Position numbers and translations under genes: made by a program
The notes under the pieces: generated by a model
What the model was told of the DNA's origin: nothing
The model's database searches: none
Seen by the model: only the letters and a program-made list of their open reading frames with translations
Source: Candidatus Poribacteria bacterium
GTDB taxonomy: Bacteria > Poribacteria > WGA-4E > WGA-3G
Assembly (NCBI GenBank): GCA_022821965.1
Contig: JAJECN010000054.1
Location: forward strand, 62,001-126,000
Direction of reading: 5' to 3'
DNA: 64,000 nt
Shown here: positions 19,101 through 26,863 of the stretch, one piece after another
How positions within the stretch are numbered: position 1 is the stretch's first letter
Layout: each line of letters starts with the position of its first letter

Positions 19101-20146
19101 TCCTACAGACCTTAGACCTTGGCTTTGATGTCCGCAAGCAGTCGACGCTCCTGATTACACCTTTGCGGGAGCTTCAACTCGGTCTTAATCTCAATACGAC
19201 CGCGGTTTGGCACGACCGGGATCAGGAAAACAATAGGAACATTATAAGGGGGATTTACAGTTTTAACGGAACTGCTACAAACACTCTTTTCCGTATCTAT
19301 AACATCAGTTATATCCCCGGAATGCGAAGGTTGCGACACGAAATACAATCCTCACTCCGGTTTAATTATCAACCCGCTGTCGATGAAGATGAGAACCTCT
19401 ACCCTTTCGGTCCTAGTACCTATTTCTATGAACGCAAGAGACTCACATATAACTTCAATACGAACTTTGAAATCAAAACTCGGCGGAGTCAGTCGGCACA
19501 CCGTATCTTCTATTTTGATACACGTCTCACCGCCGATTTCACTGAATTCGATCCTTTGTATGAGCGTCAATTTGAGCCTATTGAGAGTGATTTTACATTC
19601 GTTCCGCTTCCGAGTCGAAACCTAAACATGACCTTCCGGGTCACGCATGATCCGAATCCGCATCCGGTTGATGGCAAACAGTTCAAAGTGGTTGGCATCC
19701 GTACCAATATCCGTTATACGCGGCAGTCGTGGAACGTTAGCATCGGTAACTCGTTTAGTAAACGCCATACATCGAGACGTGCGTCGCGGTCTATCACTGC
19801 CACCGGTCGGTACCGTCATAGCCAAAACCTTGAATTCGATTTGAGCCTCATCTATTATCCGATTGATCGGCAGTTTTACTCACAACGTCTCACAGTTACA
19901 CGTAACCTCCACGATTGGAGTCTTCGCATTTCTTGGAGTCGAGTCGGTATTGACCGCGGCGATCCACGTTACAACAATGTCCGTCAAGACTTTACATTCC
20001 AAGTGAGTCTGATTCAAGAACCCGCAATTTCCATGGGTGTCGGTTACGACGCGACAACTGAAACTTGGGGGCTCCGTACCATACCAGCTGGCATGCCCTA
20101 CAATGCATTTGGCTCTGGAAACTCACTCGGCAGGTCTTACTTCTAA
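16130..20146 (+). CDS. lptD: LptD/OstA-like outer-membrane protein with inserted parvulin (PpiC) domain
   Basis: 1338 residues, against roughly 780 for E. coli LptD. The track start is GTG 16130. ATG 16235 after AGGAATTGAG may be the real one, because the signal peptide (LMMFVIACLLCLGQGVIAQ) begins there. The order is: OstA/LptA-like beta-jellyroll about residues 105-235 (VQIHGNALIKFEDVILRADH); start of an LptD-type barrel (ALLYDRSARRGQGYGFEGKY); parvulin domain about 357-470 with a full core (SDHYDTRYDGGDMGFL, SAFHIFKAEQV); a second degenerate PpiC-like part to about 600; an Asp/Glu-rich linker about 602-728 with two copies of an EQSEPE..EDSE unit; then a long beta-strand-rich barrel to the C-terminus. 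The role inferred is lipopolysaccharide-type lipid insertion at the outer membrane. Confidence 0.85.
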   Translation: MRKNASDVPTCYQYQYAKAVQQYAVRIATSGIERIMLMMFVIACLLCLGQGVIAQDAQPSEPSTTETVPPESADQTEQEGTASERLNPETDVPEEGTVIGDGDDMAIVDNFVQIHGNALIKFEDVILRADHIWADFDENLMRASGNVHLKIGNEETYSDELIFNLENKKGIARNGFTFNDPWYFGGSEIFKIEEDRSYIRGATLTTCSLKHPHYYFSVSEVIVRMNQEMIAKNIVLRIGGYPLFYFPAIRRDLRKGKIAKIIVKVGTDSYQGPNLSIILPVSRRRRYDGALLYDRSARRGQGYGFEGKYRFNDTQFQEIYIPIPPDVTPNQRTKLKEKADELHDRLDGEYDRYWLRQIFLEYKITDEDVKRAKDRAEELRTQLQEEDADFAQIAQSNSDHYDTRYDGGDMGFLVPGELDEEGNPKLDPVLEEAVFALEEGEISSVIQTESAFHIFKAEQVLDVYGEREIKLSRIDVAIAASDDTEYVIRELANDMLKRAQEGEPFEQLIQIPDEFADVAQPVLSELNEGEGMLLNEMESSWQPSVKRLENPGDVTERRPISMPEGLYIFQLIEKERTPTFEEVAEQFEAEWDAFYEELMNPPPEEAVEDGMPTDDNGDVEQSEPEDGEDSEITSEETEEGDKVQDTTEDAQSQEPDTATDAPEPLQTPDATDADDTADNGEGTEQSEPENSEDSETASDQVEDEVVSEDSATEEDAEDGEAVEDEDELKVYRKHGFRGRWEDPSAVASDAQSMYAGEFSRRPIQTKKSFRLLKVDKKRTYRGDIYFYGADRYSYERQNATRIGRRWIMRWAHTQSFYTPWDDRQAGRRPINFTGRTELQARNFKEELKLPSESTLRSFGILTYGTGFSTVADEDVDENGNLRFSRETIGDLTSRLEVRHIHDFTGEGTTSLQKLPQLTVNLSRMRLDAFPLFSTLNDGMETLAERFRTEKPFLSLLAFPTLDSASVDLDVEFGNFFREVYRGKAGDERDVFLQTLDLGFDVRKQSTLLITPLRELQLGLNLNTTAVWHDRDQENNRNIIRGIYSFNGTATNTLFRIYNISYIPGMRRLRHEIQSSLRFNYQPAVDEDENLYPFGPSTYFYERKRLTYNFNTNFEIKTRRSQSAHRIFYFDTRLTADFTEFDPLYERQFEPIESDFTFVPLPSRNLNMTFRVTHDPNPHPVDGKQFKVVGIRTNIRYTRQSWNVSIGNSFSKRHTSRRASRSITATGRYRHSQNLEFDLSLIYYPIDRQFYSQRLTVTRNLHDWSLRISWSRVGIDRGDPRYNNVRQDFTFQVSLIQEPAISMGVGYDATTETWGLRTIPAGMPYNAFGSGNSLGRSYF

Positions 20147-20208
20147 TATCTATCCCTTGCTGGTGAGGTTTTTAACCTCGTTCATCTAAATTTTATCGGG
20201 AAAATGTT

Positions 20209-21774
20209 ATGAGCACCAACCTCGCAGAAATCGAAAGTAGACTGTGGAGTGCTGCAGATGAACTCAGAGCCAACTCCCGCCTCAGAGCCTCAGAGTACTC
20301 AACGCCTGTGCTTGGGCTTATCTTCTTACGGTATGCAGACCATAAATTTACACAGGCTGAACAAGAAATCGGTCGTGAAGCCACTACAAGCACACGCAGA
20401 CGTACCGATCCAAAAACGCAATATCAGGCGCGCGGTGTATTTTATCTGCCAGAGAAAGCGCGGTTTCAGCACCTCTTGAGTTTACCGGAGGGTGAAAACA
20501 TTGGACAAGCTGTTACGGATGCGATGAAGGCTATAGAAAAAGAAAATCCGCAGGTTGATGGCATCCTACCCAAGACTTACAATCGCCTTGAAAAAAACAC
20601 GCTCCTTGAACTCCTCCGTATCATGGAACAAATCCCCATGGACATTGAGGGTGATGCTTTCGGAAGGGTTTACGAGTATTTTCTCGGCAATTTCGCCATG
20701 AGCGAAGGACAACGCGGCGGAGAGTTTTTTACCCCTACTTCTCTTGTTAAACTCATCGTTGAGATCCTCCAACCTTTTCACGGTCGTATTTTTGATCCGG
20801 CTTGTGGCTCTGGCGGTATGTTCGTCCAGAGTGCAGCGTTCATTAGTAACCACAAGAAAAATGGAAACCTTGGAGACATCAGCATCTACGGCGTTGAACG
20901 CGTTGCCGAAACTATCAGGTTGTGCAAAATGAACCTCGCAGTCCATGGACTTGAAGGCGATGTCAAGCAAGCCAATAGTTACTACGAGGATTCGCATAAC
21001 TGCCTCGGTAGGTTTGATTTCGTCATGGCAAATCCACCTTTCAATGTCGATCGCGTAGACATGGAACGCCTTAAAGACGATCCGCGATTTCCGTTCGGTA
21101 TGCCACGCGTTGACAATGCCAACTATCTCTGGATACAACTGTTTTATAGTGCGCTCTCTGAATCTGGGCGCGCAGGCTTTGTGATGGCGAACTCTGCTGC
21201 AGATGCCCGTGCCTCCGAACTCGAAATCCGCACACAGATTATCAAATCGGGGGCGGTGGATGTTATCGTCAGTATCGCTTCAAATTTCTTCTACACCGTT
21301 ACTTTACCCTGTACCCTCTGGTTTTTCGACAAATCGAAACGTGATAAAGATAGACACGATAAGGTGTTATTTATTGACGCACGCCACCTCTATCAGCAGG
21401 TAAGTCGTGCCCATCGGGAATTCACACCTTTGCAGCTTGAATTTCTTGCGAATATCGTTAGGCTCTATCGTGGCGAAATTCCTGAAAATCAACACGACAG
21501 CGCGGATTTCCTTACCACAAAGTTTCCCGATGCAGAATATATTGATGTTCCTGGACTTTGCAAGGTAGCGACGATTGCCGAAATTGAAGCGCAAGGATGG
21601 AGCCTCAATCCGGGACGCTATGTCGGCGTTGCTGAACAGACGGCTGACGATTTCGATTTCGCCGAACGCTTTGGGGAACTCAACGAAGAATTGGCGGTAC
21701 TAAATGCTGAGGCGCATCAACTTGAGGAACGCATCGCCGAAAATGTTGCAAGGATTTTGGAAGATGCGGTATAA
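20209..21774 (+). CDS. hsdM: Type I restriction-modification N6-adenine methylase subunit HsdM
   Basis: 521 residues, normal for HsdM. The N-terminal helical bundle starts [18 protein letters not shown]. The Rossmann-fold catalytic domain has [10 protein letters not shown] (SAM binding, near 196) and NPPFNV (catalytic NPPF, near 275), and the C-terminus is coiled ([19 protein letters not shown]). It methylates adenine in complex with HsdS. No hsdS follows directly: a toxin-antitoxin pair does. The nearest hsdS (28281) and hsdR (33916) are on the same strand 6.5 and 12 kb away, so membership of one system is inference. Confidence 0.95.
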   Translation: MSTNLAEIESRLWSAADELRANSRLRASEYSTPVLGLIFLRYADHKFTQAEQEIGREATTSTRRRTDPKTQYQARGVFYLPEKARFQHLLSLPEGENIGQAVTDAMKAIEKENPQVDGILPKTYNRLEKNTLLELLRIMEQIPMDIEGDAFGRVYEYFLGNFAMSEGQRGGEFFTPTSLVKLIVEILQPFHGRIFDPACGSGGMFVQSAAFISNHKKNGNLGDISIYGVERVAETIRLCKMNLAVHGLEGDVKQANSYYEDSHNCLGRFDFVMANPPFNVDRVDMERLKDDPRFPFGMPRVDNANYLWIQLFYSALSESGRAGFVMANSAADARASELEIRTQIIKSGAVDVIVSIASNFFYTVTLPCTLWFFDKSKRDKDRHDKVLFIDARHLYQQVSRAHREFTPLQLEFLANIVRLYRGEIPENQHDSADFLTTKFPDAEYIDVPGLCKVATIAEIEAQGWSLNPGRYVGVAEQTADDFDFAERFGELNEELAVLNAEAHQLEERIAENVARILEDAV

Positions 21775-21794
21775 TATCAAAGGGGAGTAGGATT

Positions 21795-22151
21795 TTGGAT
21801 CAAGCGAGGAAAGATGTGAAATGGATTGGGAATTCTCGCGAACAGGTGCGGAGTTTTCCTAAACCCGTAAGAAAAACAGTAGGACGAGCGTTAAATGCTG
21901 CTCAATCCGGTCTTAAATATATTAATGCCAAACCATTGCGAGGAGTGGGTTCCGGGGTATTAGAGATTACTGCTCGTTACGATACCAACACTTACCGGGC
22001 GGTTTATACTGTCAAACTGGGCAAGAACATCTATGTGCTTCATGCATTTCAGAAGAAATCCACCCGTGGCATCAGAACACCCAAAAGGGAAATTGACCTG
22101 ATTAAACAGCGTCTGAAAATGGCGCGAGAGATGGAGGCTAAAAATGAGTGA
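21795..22151 (+). CDS. higB: HigB/RelE-like toxin (phage Gp49-like family)
   Basis: 118 residues starting at a TTG with GGGGAGTAGGA upstream. The sequence has the RelE/HigB-like fold signature: RSFPKPVRKTVGRAL, then VLEITARYDTNTYRAVYTVK, then IYVLHAFQKKSTRGIRTP, with basic and aromatic residues expected at the RNA-cleaving surface. Members are ribosome-dependent mRNA interferases. It overlaps the next gene by eight bases, toxin first, which is the HigBA order. It lies 20 bases after hsdM, as expected for a stabilising cassette in a defence locus. Confidence 0.88.
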   Translation: MDQARKDVKWIGNSREQVRSFPKPVRKTVGRALNAAQSGLKYINAKPLRGVGSGVLEITARYDTNTYRAVYTVKLGKNIYVLHAFQKKSTRGIRTPKREIDLIKQRLKMAREMEAKNE

Positions 22152-22470
22152 AGAGATCAAAATTGTGGACAGTTCTGGTAATGTGTTTTTGGACATCGGT
22201 TTCTCTAAAGAAGAAGCTGAACGTGAACAGTTAAGAGTGGATCTCGTGGTTAAAGTCTATCGCCTTCTTGAGGAATTAAAGCTAACTCCTGCAAAAGCAG
22301 AGGCACGCTTTGGACTTAATCCGTCCGATGTGTCACGAATACAGAAAGGCGATTTGGATTTTAATATAGATGAACTGTTCACAATCCTGAATCAGTTGAA
22401 CCGTAATATCGAAATTCGTATTACACCTTCAGATGAAAAAGTTGGGCACCTGCAAATTGTTTCAACTTAA
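22144..22470 (+). CDS. higA: HigA-like helix-turn-helix antitoxin
   Basis: 108 residues. A XRE-type helix-turn-helix occupies residues about 36-85 (LTPAKAEARFGLNPSDVSRIQKG, with DELFTILNQLNRNIEIRI). This is the form found in antitoxins paired with Gp49-like toxins. It would bind and neutralise the toxin encoded just upstream and repress the operon. The ATG lies inside the end of the toxin gene, so translation is coupled. There is no separate promoter visible. Confidence 0.88.
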   Translation: MSEEIKIVDSSGNVFLDIGFSKEEAEREQLRVDLVVKVYRLLEELKLTPAKAEARFGLNPSDVSRIQKGDLDFNIDELFTILNQLNRNIEIRITPSDEKVGHLQIVST

Positions 22471-22484
22471 GGAAGCGTTTTTTA

Positions 22485-23258
22485 ATGCTACTCAAGGATC
22501 GTGTTTGTATTGTAACCGGTGGAAGTTCAGGCATTGGACGTGGTATTGCACTTGAATGTGCCAGTGAGGGTGCGCGTGTTGCCGTTGTAGATAAGCAGGA
22601 GGCACCCCTTCGCGGTAAGTATCACGAAACCGATGTCACAACGCCAACCGTCGCAGAGATCGAAAAACTCGGCGCGCAGGGTATCTTCCTCCAAACCGAT
22701 GTTGCTGACGAATCGCAGGTCGCTGACGTAATTCAGCAGACTGTCGAACACTTTGGTGGACTCGATATTCTCGTCAATAACGCCGGTATCCACATTCCAG
22801 GTGGCACGCAAGATATCTCAATCGCTGACTGGGACAAAGTTGTGGGGGTCAACCTCCGCGGCGTTTTCGTCGCGACGAAACTCGCAATTCCACATCTAAA
22901 GCAATCGAAATTTGGAAGGATTATCCAGATTGCCTCGGTTCATGCCTACGGCGGTGGTGCTGGACCTGCGTATGCCCCCGCGAAAGCCGCACTCGTCAAC
23001 ATGGTCCGAGATACGGCGTTGGAAATCGGGGAATTTGGTATAACCGTCAACGCCATCTGTCCCGGTTATATTGAGACGGCAATCCAGGATTACCTGACAC
23101 CTGAACAGATAGAAGAGGCATTGGAAAAGACAGCCTTGCCGCGCTTCGGTCTACCGAGAGACATCGGGAGAGCCGTCGTCTTCCTTGCTTCCGATGATGC
23201 GGAATGGGTCACGGGTGCCTCCTTGCTCGTTGATGGTGGGTTCGCCGCAGGCGTGTAG
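22485..23258 (+). CDS. Short-chain dehydrogenase/reductase (SDR)
   Basis: 257 residues, standard for classical SDRs. Visible are the cofactor motif TGGSSGIGRG, NNAG (near 95), the catalytic serine in QIASVHAY, the YxxxK motif as YAPAK (near 162), and the PG-motif ICPGYIETAI. It is an NAD(P)-dependent alcohol or ketone oxidoreductase with unknown substrate. It starts 14 bases after the antitoxin gene and may be read from the same transcript, although a metabolic link to the toxin-antitoxin pair is unlikely. A second SDR follows at 23434. Confidence 0.93.
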   Translation: MLLKDRVCIVTGGSSGIGRGIALECASEGARVAVVDKQEAPLRGKYHETDVTTPTVAEIEKLGAQGIFLQTDVADESQVADVIQQTVEHFGGLDILVNNAGIHIPGGTQDISIADWDKVVGVNLRGVFVATKLAIPHLKQSKFGRIIQIASVHAYGGGAGPAYAPAKAALVNMVRDTALEIGEFGITVNAICPGYIETAIQDYLTPEQIEEALEKTALPRFGLPRDIGRAVVFLASDDAEWVTGASLLVDGGFAAGV

Positions 23259-23283
23259 GATGGATTTCCGAATCCGGACTTTT

Positions 23284-23312
23284 AACTGATCGCTGATGGC
23301 TGACCGCTGACA
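23284..23312. repeat. GCTGAT-type intergenic repeat
   Basis: AACTGATCGCTGATGGCTGACCGCTGACAGC follows the SDR stop and matches the repeat family at 8881 and 13607, here only as one arm. Confidence 0.5.
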
Positions 23313-23356
23313 GCGTATTATAGTAGATTCTGTAATTACTTATACACTTAGCATCA

Positions 23357-23376
23357 GTGCGGTTAGGAAACCGCAC
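23357..23376. repeat. AAACCGC-type hairpin repeat
   Basis: GTGCGGTTAGGAAACCGCAC is a near-perfect hairpin followed by CTACC. A close relative is at 37072 and a variant at 835. It lies between two SDR genes. Confidence 0.55.
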
Positions 23377-23433
23377 CTACCGGGGGTTGAAAGTGTCTAT
23401 TTATTTTTGGAATTTACTATAAAGGAACAACAC

Positions 23434-24231
23434 ATGCAAACAAACCAATGGGGAACAATCCGTTTTACAGATAAAGTCGCATTGATAACCGGTGGTGCCT
23501 CCGGCATCGGCAGAGCGACGGCGAACCGTCTCGCAGCGGAAGGCGCGCACGTCATCATTGCCGATAACAACGCTGAAATGGCGCGTAAGGCAGTCGCTGA
23601 AATCCAAGAAACGGGTGGGAAGGCACTTTTTATAGAAACCGATCTCGCTGACGATGAGAGCGTTATCGCCGCTGCCCATGCTGTTACAGAAAAGTTTTCC
23701 GCGCTTCATGTTCTCGTCAATAACGCCGCTATCTTGCGGTCCGGCAAGATTGAAGATGGCGCATGGCTACCCAATTGGGAACCCGAAACAGCGATCGGTC
23801 TCCGAGGCTGGGTGCTGATCACACAACATCTGTTGCCATTGCTAAAAAAAGAGGGTGCCGCGATTGTTAACCTCTCATCGGAAGGCGGATTCCTCGGCAG
23901 ACCTGGGCAATGGGTCTACGATGCGATTAAATCCGCTTTGGTCTCTCTCACGAAAACAATGGCATCCGAGTTCGTCGAATACGGCATCCGTGTCAACGCC
24001 ATTGCGCCGGGTTGGATTGTTACGGAGATGCACTTCGGTAAAGCACCCGATCCCGCCGCTCGCAAAAAGGAGTTAGAGGAAACACCAATCAATTCGTGCA
24101 TTATGAAACGTTGTGCTCGACCGGAAGAGATCGCATCCGCCATTGCCTTCCTCCTTAGCGACGATGCCTCTTATATTACCGGTCAGACGATTCATGTGGA
24201 TGGCGGACGATGGGGGATGTCTGTGGGTTGA
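23434..24231 (+). CDS. Short-chain dehydrogenase/reductase (SDR), second copy
   Basis: 265 residues from the ATG at 23434, which has AAAGGAA upstream; the track start 27 bases earlier lacks support. Landmarks are ITGGASGIGRAT, NNAA in place of NNAG, NLSSEGGFLG with the serine, YDAIK as the YxxxK motif, and a C-terminal ITGQTIHVDGG. Only moderately similar to the previous SDR, so it is a separate family member. The substrate is unknown. An unusual insertion, DGAWLPNWEPETAIGLRGW, sits where NAG-containing enzymes have a short loop. Confidence 0.92.
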   Translation: MQTNQWGTIRFTDKVALITGGASGIGRATANRLAAEGAHVIIADNNAEMARKAVAEIQETGGKALFIETDLADDESVIAAAHAVTEKFSALHVLVNNAAILRSGKIEDGAWLPNWEPETAIGLRGWVLITQHLLPLLKKEGAAIVNLSSEGGFLGRPGQWVYDAIKSALVSLTKTMASEFVEYGIRVNAIAPGWIVTEMHFGKAPDPAARKKELEETPINSCIMKRCARPEEIASAIAFLLSDDASYITGQTIHVDGGRWGMSVG

Positions 24232-24302
24232 TTTTCCATGGGGACGGTAGGCGCGGCTTGATGAGGATTCAGAATTTAATTGGGTAGTGTATGTGTGAAT
24301 TG

Positions 24303-24348
24303 TCTGAATCACGGATTACGCGGATTACACAGATGACGCGGATTATAG
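24303..24348. repeat. ATCCGCG/ATCCGTG-type dispersed repeat
   Basis: TCTGAATCACGGATTACGCGG and the following tandem GGATTAC units match, in reverse complement, stretches at 32811-32830 and 48454-48496. The repeat sits in a 235-base non-coding gap. Confidence 0.5.
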
Positions 24349-24466
24349 ATTCCTTGATTGAAAAGGGTCTTTCGTAGAATTACCGAATTATTTTTTCAAA
24401 TTTCATGTAACCCCATTGGATCTTAGCCGTGAACTTTGATTGCCAAAGTGCTTATATTTTTTGGTT

Positions 24467-25012
24467 ATGTCTAATAAAACCCATACAACAGCCGTTGTCC
24501 TCATTCCACCAGAAACGGTGCAACCACCCATCCAAGCCATCCGCCAGATTCACGACCGGAACTTCAGGCGATGGATGCCACACATAACGCTGCTCTATCC
24601 ATTCGCGGAGCGTCACGATTTCGCCTCTATTATCCCCGCGCTCGCAAAAGCAGCACGACAGATATCCTCCTTTTCCGTTGAACTCACACGCTTTGACGCT
24701 TTCAAACACCGAAAATGGTGTACGATGTTCCTTGTTCCAGAACCCGAAGACGAAATCGTTCGATTACACAGCGTCCTGTTGCAACATCTTCCCGATTATG
24801 ACGACACGGCACGATTTGCGGGTGGATTCCACCCACACCTCTCCGTCGGACAATTTCAGCACCGTTCGCTCCACGCTGAACAACAGCGACTCCAAACCGA
24901 ATGGCAACCGATTCCGTGTGAGATGAAAGCAATCAGCCTCATCTACCGCTCCTCTGAAACGGACGATCGGTTCGTCGTTGCAGAACAATTCTCATTTCAA
25001 ACAGGAGATTAA
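24467..25012 (+). CDS. 2'-5' RNA ligase-like (2H phosphoesterase) protein
   Basis: About 181 residues from the ATG at 24467; the track start at 24440 is a TTG with no ribosome site. The two HxT/S motifs of the 2H phosphoesterase superfamily are present as HITLLYPF (residue about 37) and HPHLSVGQF (near 125). Family members hydrolyse or form 2'-5' or cyclic phosphodiester bonds in RNA or small nucleotides. The biological role here is unknown. It precedes a substrate-binding lipoprotein with only three bases between them, but functional connection is unclear. Confidence 0.85.
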   Translation: MSNKTHTTAVVLIPPETVQPPIQAIRQIHDRNFRRWMPHITLLYPFAERHDFASIIPALAKAARQISSFSVELTRFDAFKHRKWCTMFLVPEPEDEIVRLHSVLLQHLPDYDDTARFAGGFHPHLSVGQFQHRSLHAEQQRLQTEWQPIPCEMKAISLIYRSSETDDRFVVAEQFSFQTGD

Positions 25013-25015
25013 TGA

Positions 25016-26209
25016 ATGAACACAAAAACTTTTATCCCGATTTTCCTAACCCTCGTTGCAATTTCAATCATATCGCTTTCAGGGTGTGAACGCATACAGC
25101 ACGTTATCACATCTGAAACCGTCACCCCGGTCACTATGTCCACCGTCAAAATTGGCGTGATTCAACCCTCAGGAGTCGGTGCTAATTTCACCAAGGGAGC
25201 AGAACTCGCAAGGTCTCAGATTAACGAAGCGGGTGGTCTGCTCGGCATGCCGGTTGAATTTATCGTCATGGACAATCAAGGCGATAGCGAATCGCCTGAC
25301 GCAGCCGAAAGCGTCCGTATCGCCAAAACACTGATTGAACAGGAAGGCGTTGTCGCAATCCTCGGCACCCAACTCTCGACGAATTCTATGCAGGTCGGAG
25401 CGGTCGCCACTGAGCTTCGCCGCCCAATAATTACGGGTTCATCCGGTGAATCCGGTGAAAAGGTAACCGCAACAGGCGAATTCGTATTTCTTACGGTTAC
25501 GCCTTCGTCAGTTCAGGGCGCGAGAACAGCACAATTCGCCTTAGATCCTGTGGAACTTAACGCCAAGACTGCCGCAACGATCCGCCAAGCCGGTGATGTA
25601 TATTCCAGTGCTGTTGCTGATGCCTTTGAAGAGAATTTTCAGAAACTCGGTGGGGAGCTCGTCGCAAGTGAAGTCTATCAACACGGCGATAGGAACTTCA
25701 CCGCACAGCTGACAAAAATTCAATCCGCAGCACCCGATGTCCTCTTAATCGCCGGTTTCAATCCAGAAATTCCGTTGTTTGCATTGGAAGTGAGGAATAT
25801 GAACATTGACGCGATCTTTATCGGCACCGATGGTTGGGATGACCCCGACAAACTCCTCGGCACTTTAGATGACAACGCACCCCTGGAAGAGTCTTACTTC
25901 ACCAGAAATTTCAATGTCGGGTCCGTCAGCGCGCCTGCCTTTGTTAAAGCCTACACGGCGATGTATATGGAATCACCAGACGCTCCGTCGGCGCGAGGCT
26001 ACGATGCGATGTCGCTGTTAGCATTCGCCATCGAAAACGCTGGAACGTTGGACCCCGAGGCGGTTCAAAGTGCCTTGGCGAACACGACCAACTATCAAGG
26101 CGCGACCGCTATCTTACATTTTGATGAGAATCGATATCCCGTCAAATATCTTGAACTCTACAGAATTCGCGAGGGGCGAATAGAACTTTACAAGGTTATT
26201 ACGCCGTAA
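25016..26209 (+). CDS. ABC-type branched-chain amino-acid-like substrate-binding lipoprotein
   Basis: 397 residues. The lipoprotein signal ends with SIISLSGC (cysteine near 24). The mature part is a type I periplasmic binding protein: KIGVIQPSGVGANFTKGAEL, then INEAGGLLGMPVEFIVMDNQ, AILGTQLSTNSMQVG, and SARGYDAMSLLAFAIENAG. It would bind a small metabolite outside the inner membrane. No permease or ATPase gene is next to it, so it is either an orphan receptor or serves a transporter elsewhere. A block of repeats follows its stop. Confidence 0.9.
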   Translation: MNTKTFIPIFLTLVAISIISLSGCERIQHVITSETVTPVTMSTVKIGVIQPSGVGANFTKGAELARSQINEAGGLLGMPVEFIVMDNQGDSESPDAAESVRIAKTLIEQEGVVAILGTQLSTNSMQVGAVATELRRPIITGSSGESGEKVTATGEFVFLTVTPSSVQGARTAQFALDPVELNAKTAATIRQAGDVYSSAVADAFEENFQKLGGELVASEVYQHGDRNFTAQLTKIQSAAPDVLLIAGFNPEIPLFALEVRNMNIDAIFIGTDGWDDPDKLLGTLDDNAPLEESYFTRNFNVGSVSAPAFVKAYTAMYMESPDAPSARGYDAMSLLAFAIENAGTLDPEAVQSALANTTNYQGATAILHFDENRYPVKYLELYRIREGRIELYKVITP

Positions 26210-26217
26210 CACAAATG

Positions 26218-26287
26218 TCGCCCCTACGGGGCTTGGTTTTTGTCGGAGACACATTTCTACACAGATGCCGTCCCTACGGGACTCAAG
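26218..26287. repeat. Two CCCCTACGGGG palindromic units (inverted orientation)
   Basis: Units at about 26218-26236 and 26256-26287 read CGCCCCTACGGGGCTT and CAGATGCCGTCCCTACGGGA. They are reverse complements of the units at 26639-26816 including the ATCTGTGTAG tail. Confidence 0.7.
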
Positions 26288-26362
26288 AGTAATCGGTTAA
26301 GATGCGACGGCTCTCTTAAAATCCGGTACGGTTTCCCAACCGCACTGGGACTTCAAACTATT

Positions 26363-26602
26363 GTAGGTTGGGTTGAACGGGTCGTCGGTGAGTGCTTACG
26401 AATAGAAACGAAGCTTACTTCACATACCTATTATTGCCAAGATACCAAGTGAAACCCAACGCTCTTTCCGTGAACGCTGAAAACATGGTGGTAGATTTCC
26501 GTTGGGTTTCGCTATGGCGTTGATTTATACGACGGTGTGGGGTGCTGAAATGTGCTTGTGTTATCTATATTGCTTTCCTCGGTTCCGCTCAACCCAACCT
26601 AC
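26363..26602. repeat. Inverted pair of ~100-bp GTAGGTTGGGTTGA elements
   Basis: The first copy (26363-26460) begins GTAGGTTGGGTTGAACGG and ends GAAACCCAAC. The second (26501-26602) is the reverse complement, beginning from 26602 with GTAGGTTGGGTTGAGCGG. The cores differ but lengths are 98 and 102 bases. A third copy (101 bases) is at 48324. The ends are inversely complementary (TTGGGTT/AACCCAA). Confidence 0.7.
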
Positions 26603-26638
26603 GATGCTGCCGGTTTAAACGCCACTAAAAACCCTCTT

Positions 26639-26816
26639 TAGCCTCGTAGAGGCGGCATGTTTATAGAGGACGCGTGTCTCCCTCGGTCTACAACCCTGTA
26701 GGGGTGTCATATTTATAGAAACGCGTGCCTTTTGTTTTTAGCCCCGTAGGGGTGGTATCTGTGTAGAATTGATAACATCCATAAAACAAGCCCCGTAGGG
26801 GCGGCATCTGTATAAG
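26639..26816. repeat. Four CCCCGTAGGGG palindromic units, direct
   Basis: Units start at about 26639, 26691, 26739 and 26788 with steps of 52, 48 and 49 bases. The consensus is roughly AGCCCCGTAGGGGCGGCATC followed by TGTATAGAA. The repeats are degenerate and the intervals are about 20 bases. Confidence 0.7.
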
Positions 26817-26863
26817 AATAAAAATTATCGCGAAGGTCGTAGGGAATATGGTATAATGAAGAT

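Larger units (their letters stand above)
26210..26863. other. 654-base non-coding stretch packed with repeats
   Basis: I see no gene here. It contains two inverted CCCCTACGGGG units, an inverted pair of ~100-bp GTAGGTTGGG elements, and four direct CCCCGTAGGGG units, each listed separately. A TATAAT-like hexamer lies near 26850 just before the next gene, with a poor -35 box. The ORF-track entries here are repeat-derived. Confidence 0.7.

Noticed and set aside
20147-20208. GAGGTTTTTAACCTC as a terminator after the LptD-like gene
   Set aside because: The stem is only six bases with no T-run; it is too weak to call.
26639-26816. Four quasi-regular CCCCGTAGGGG repeats as a CRISPR array
   Set aside because: The repeats are degenerate palindromes with intervals of only about 20 bases, steps vary, and no cas gene is in the window.
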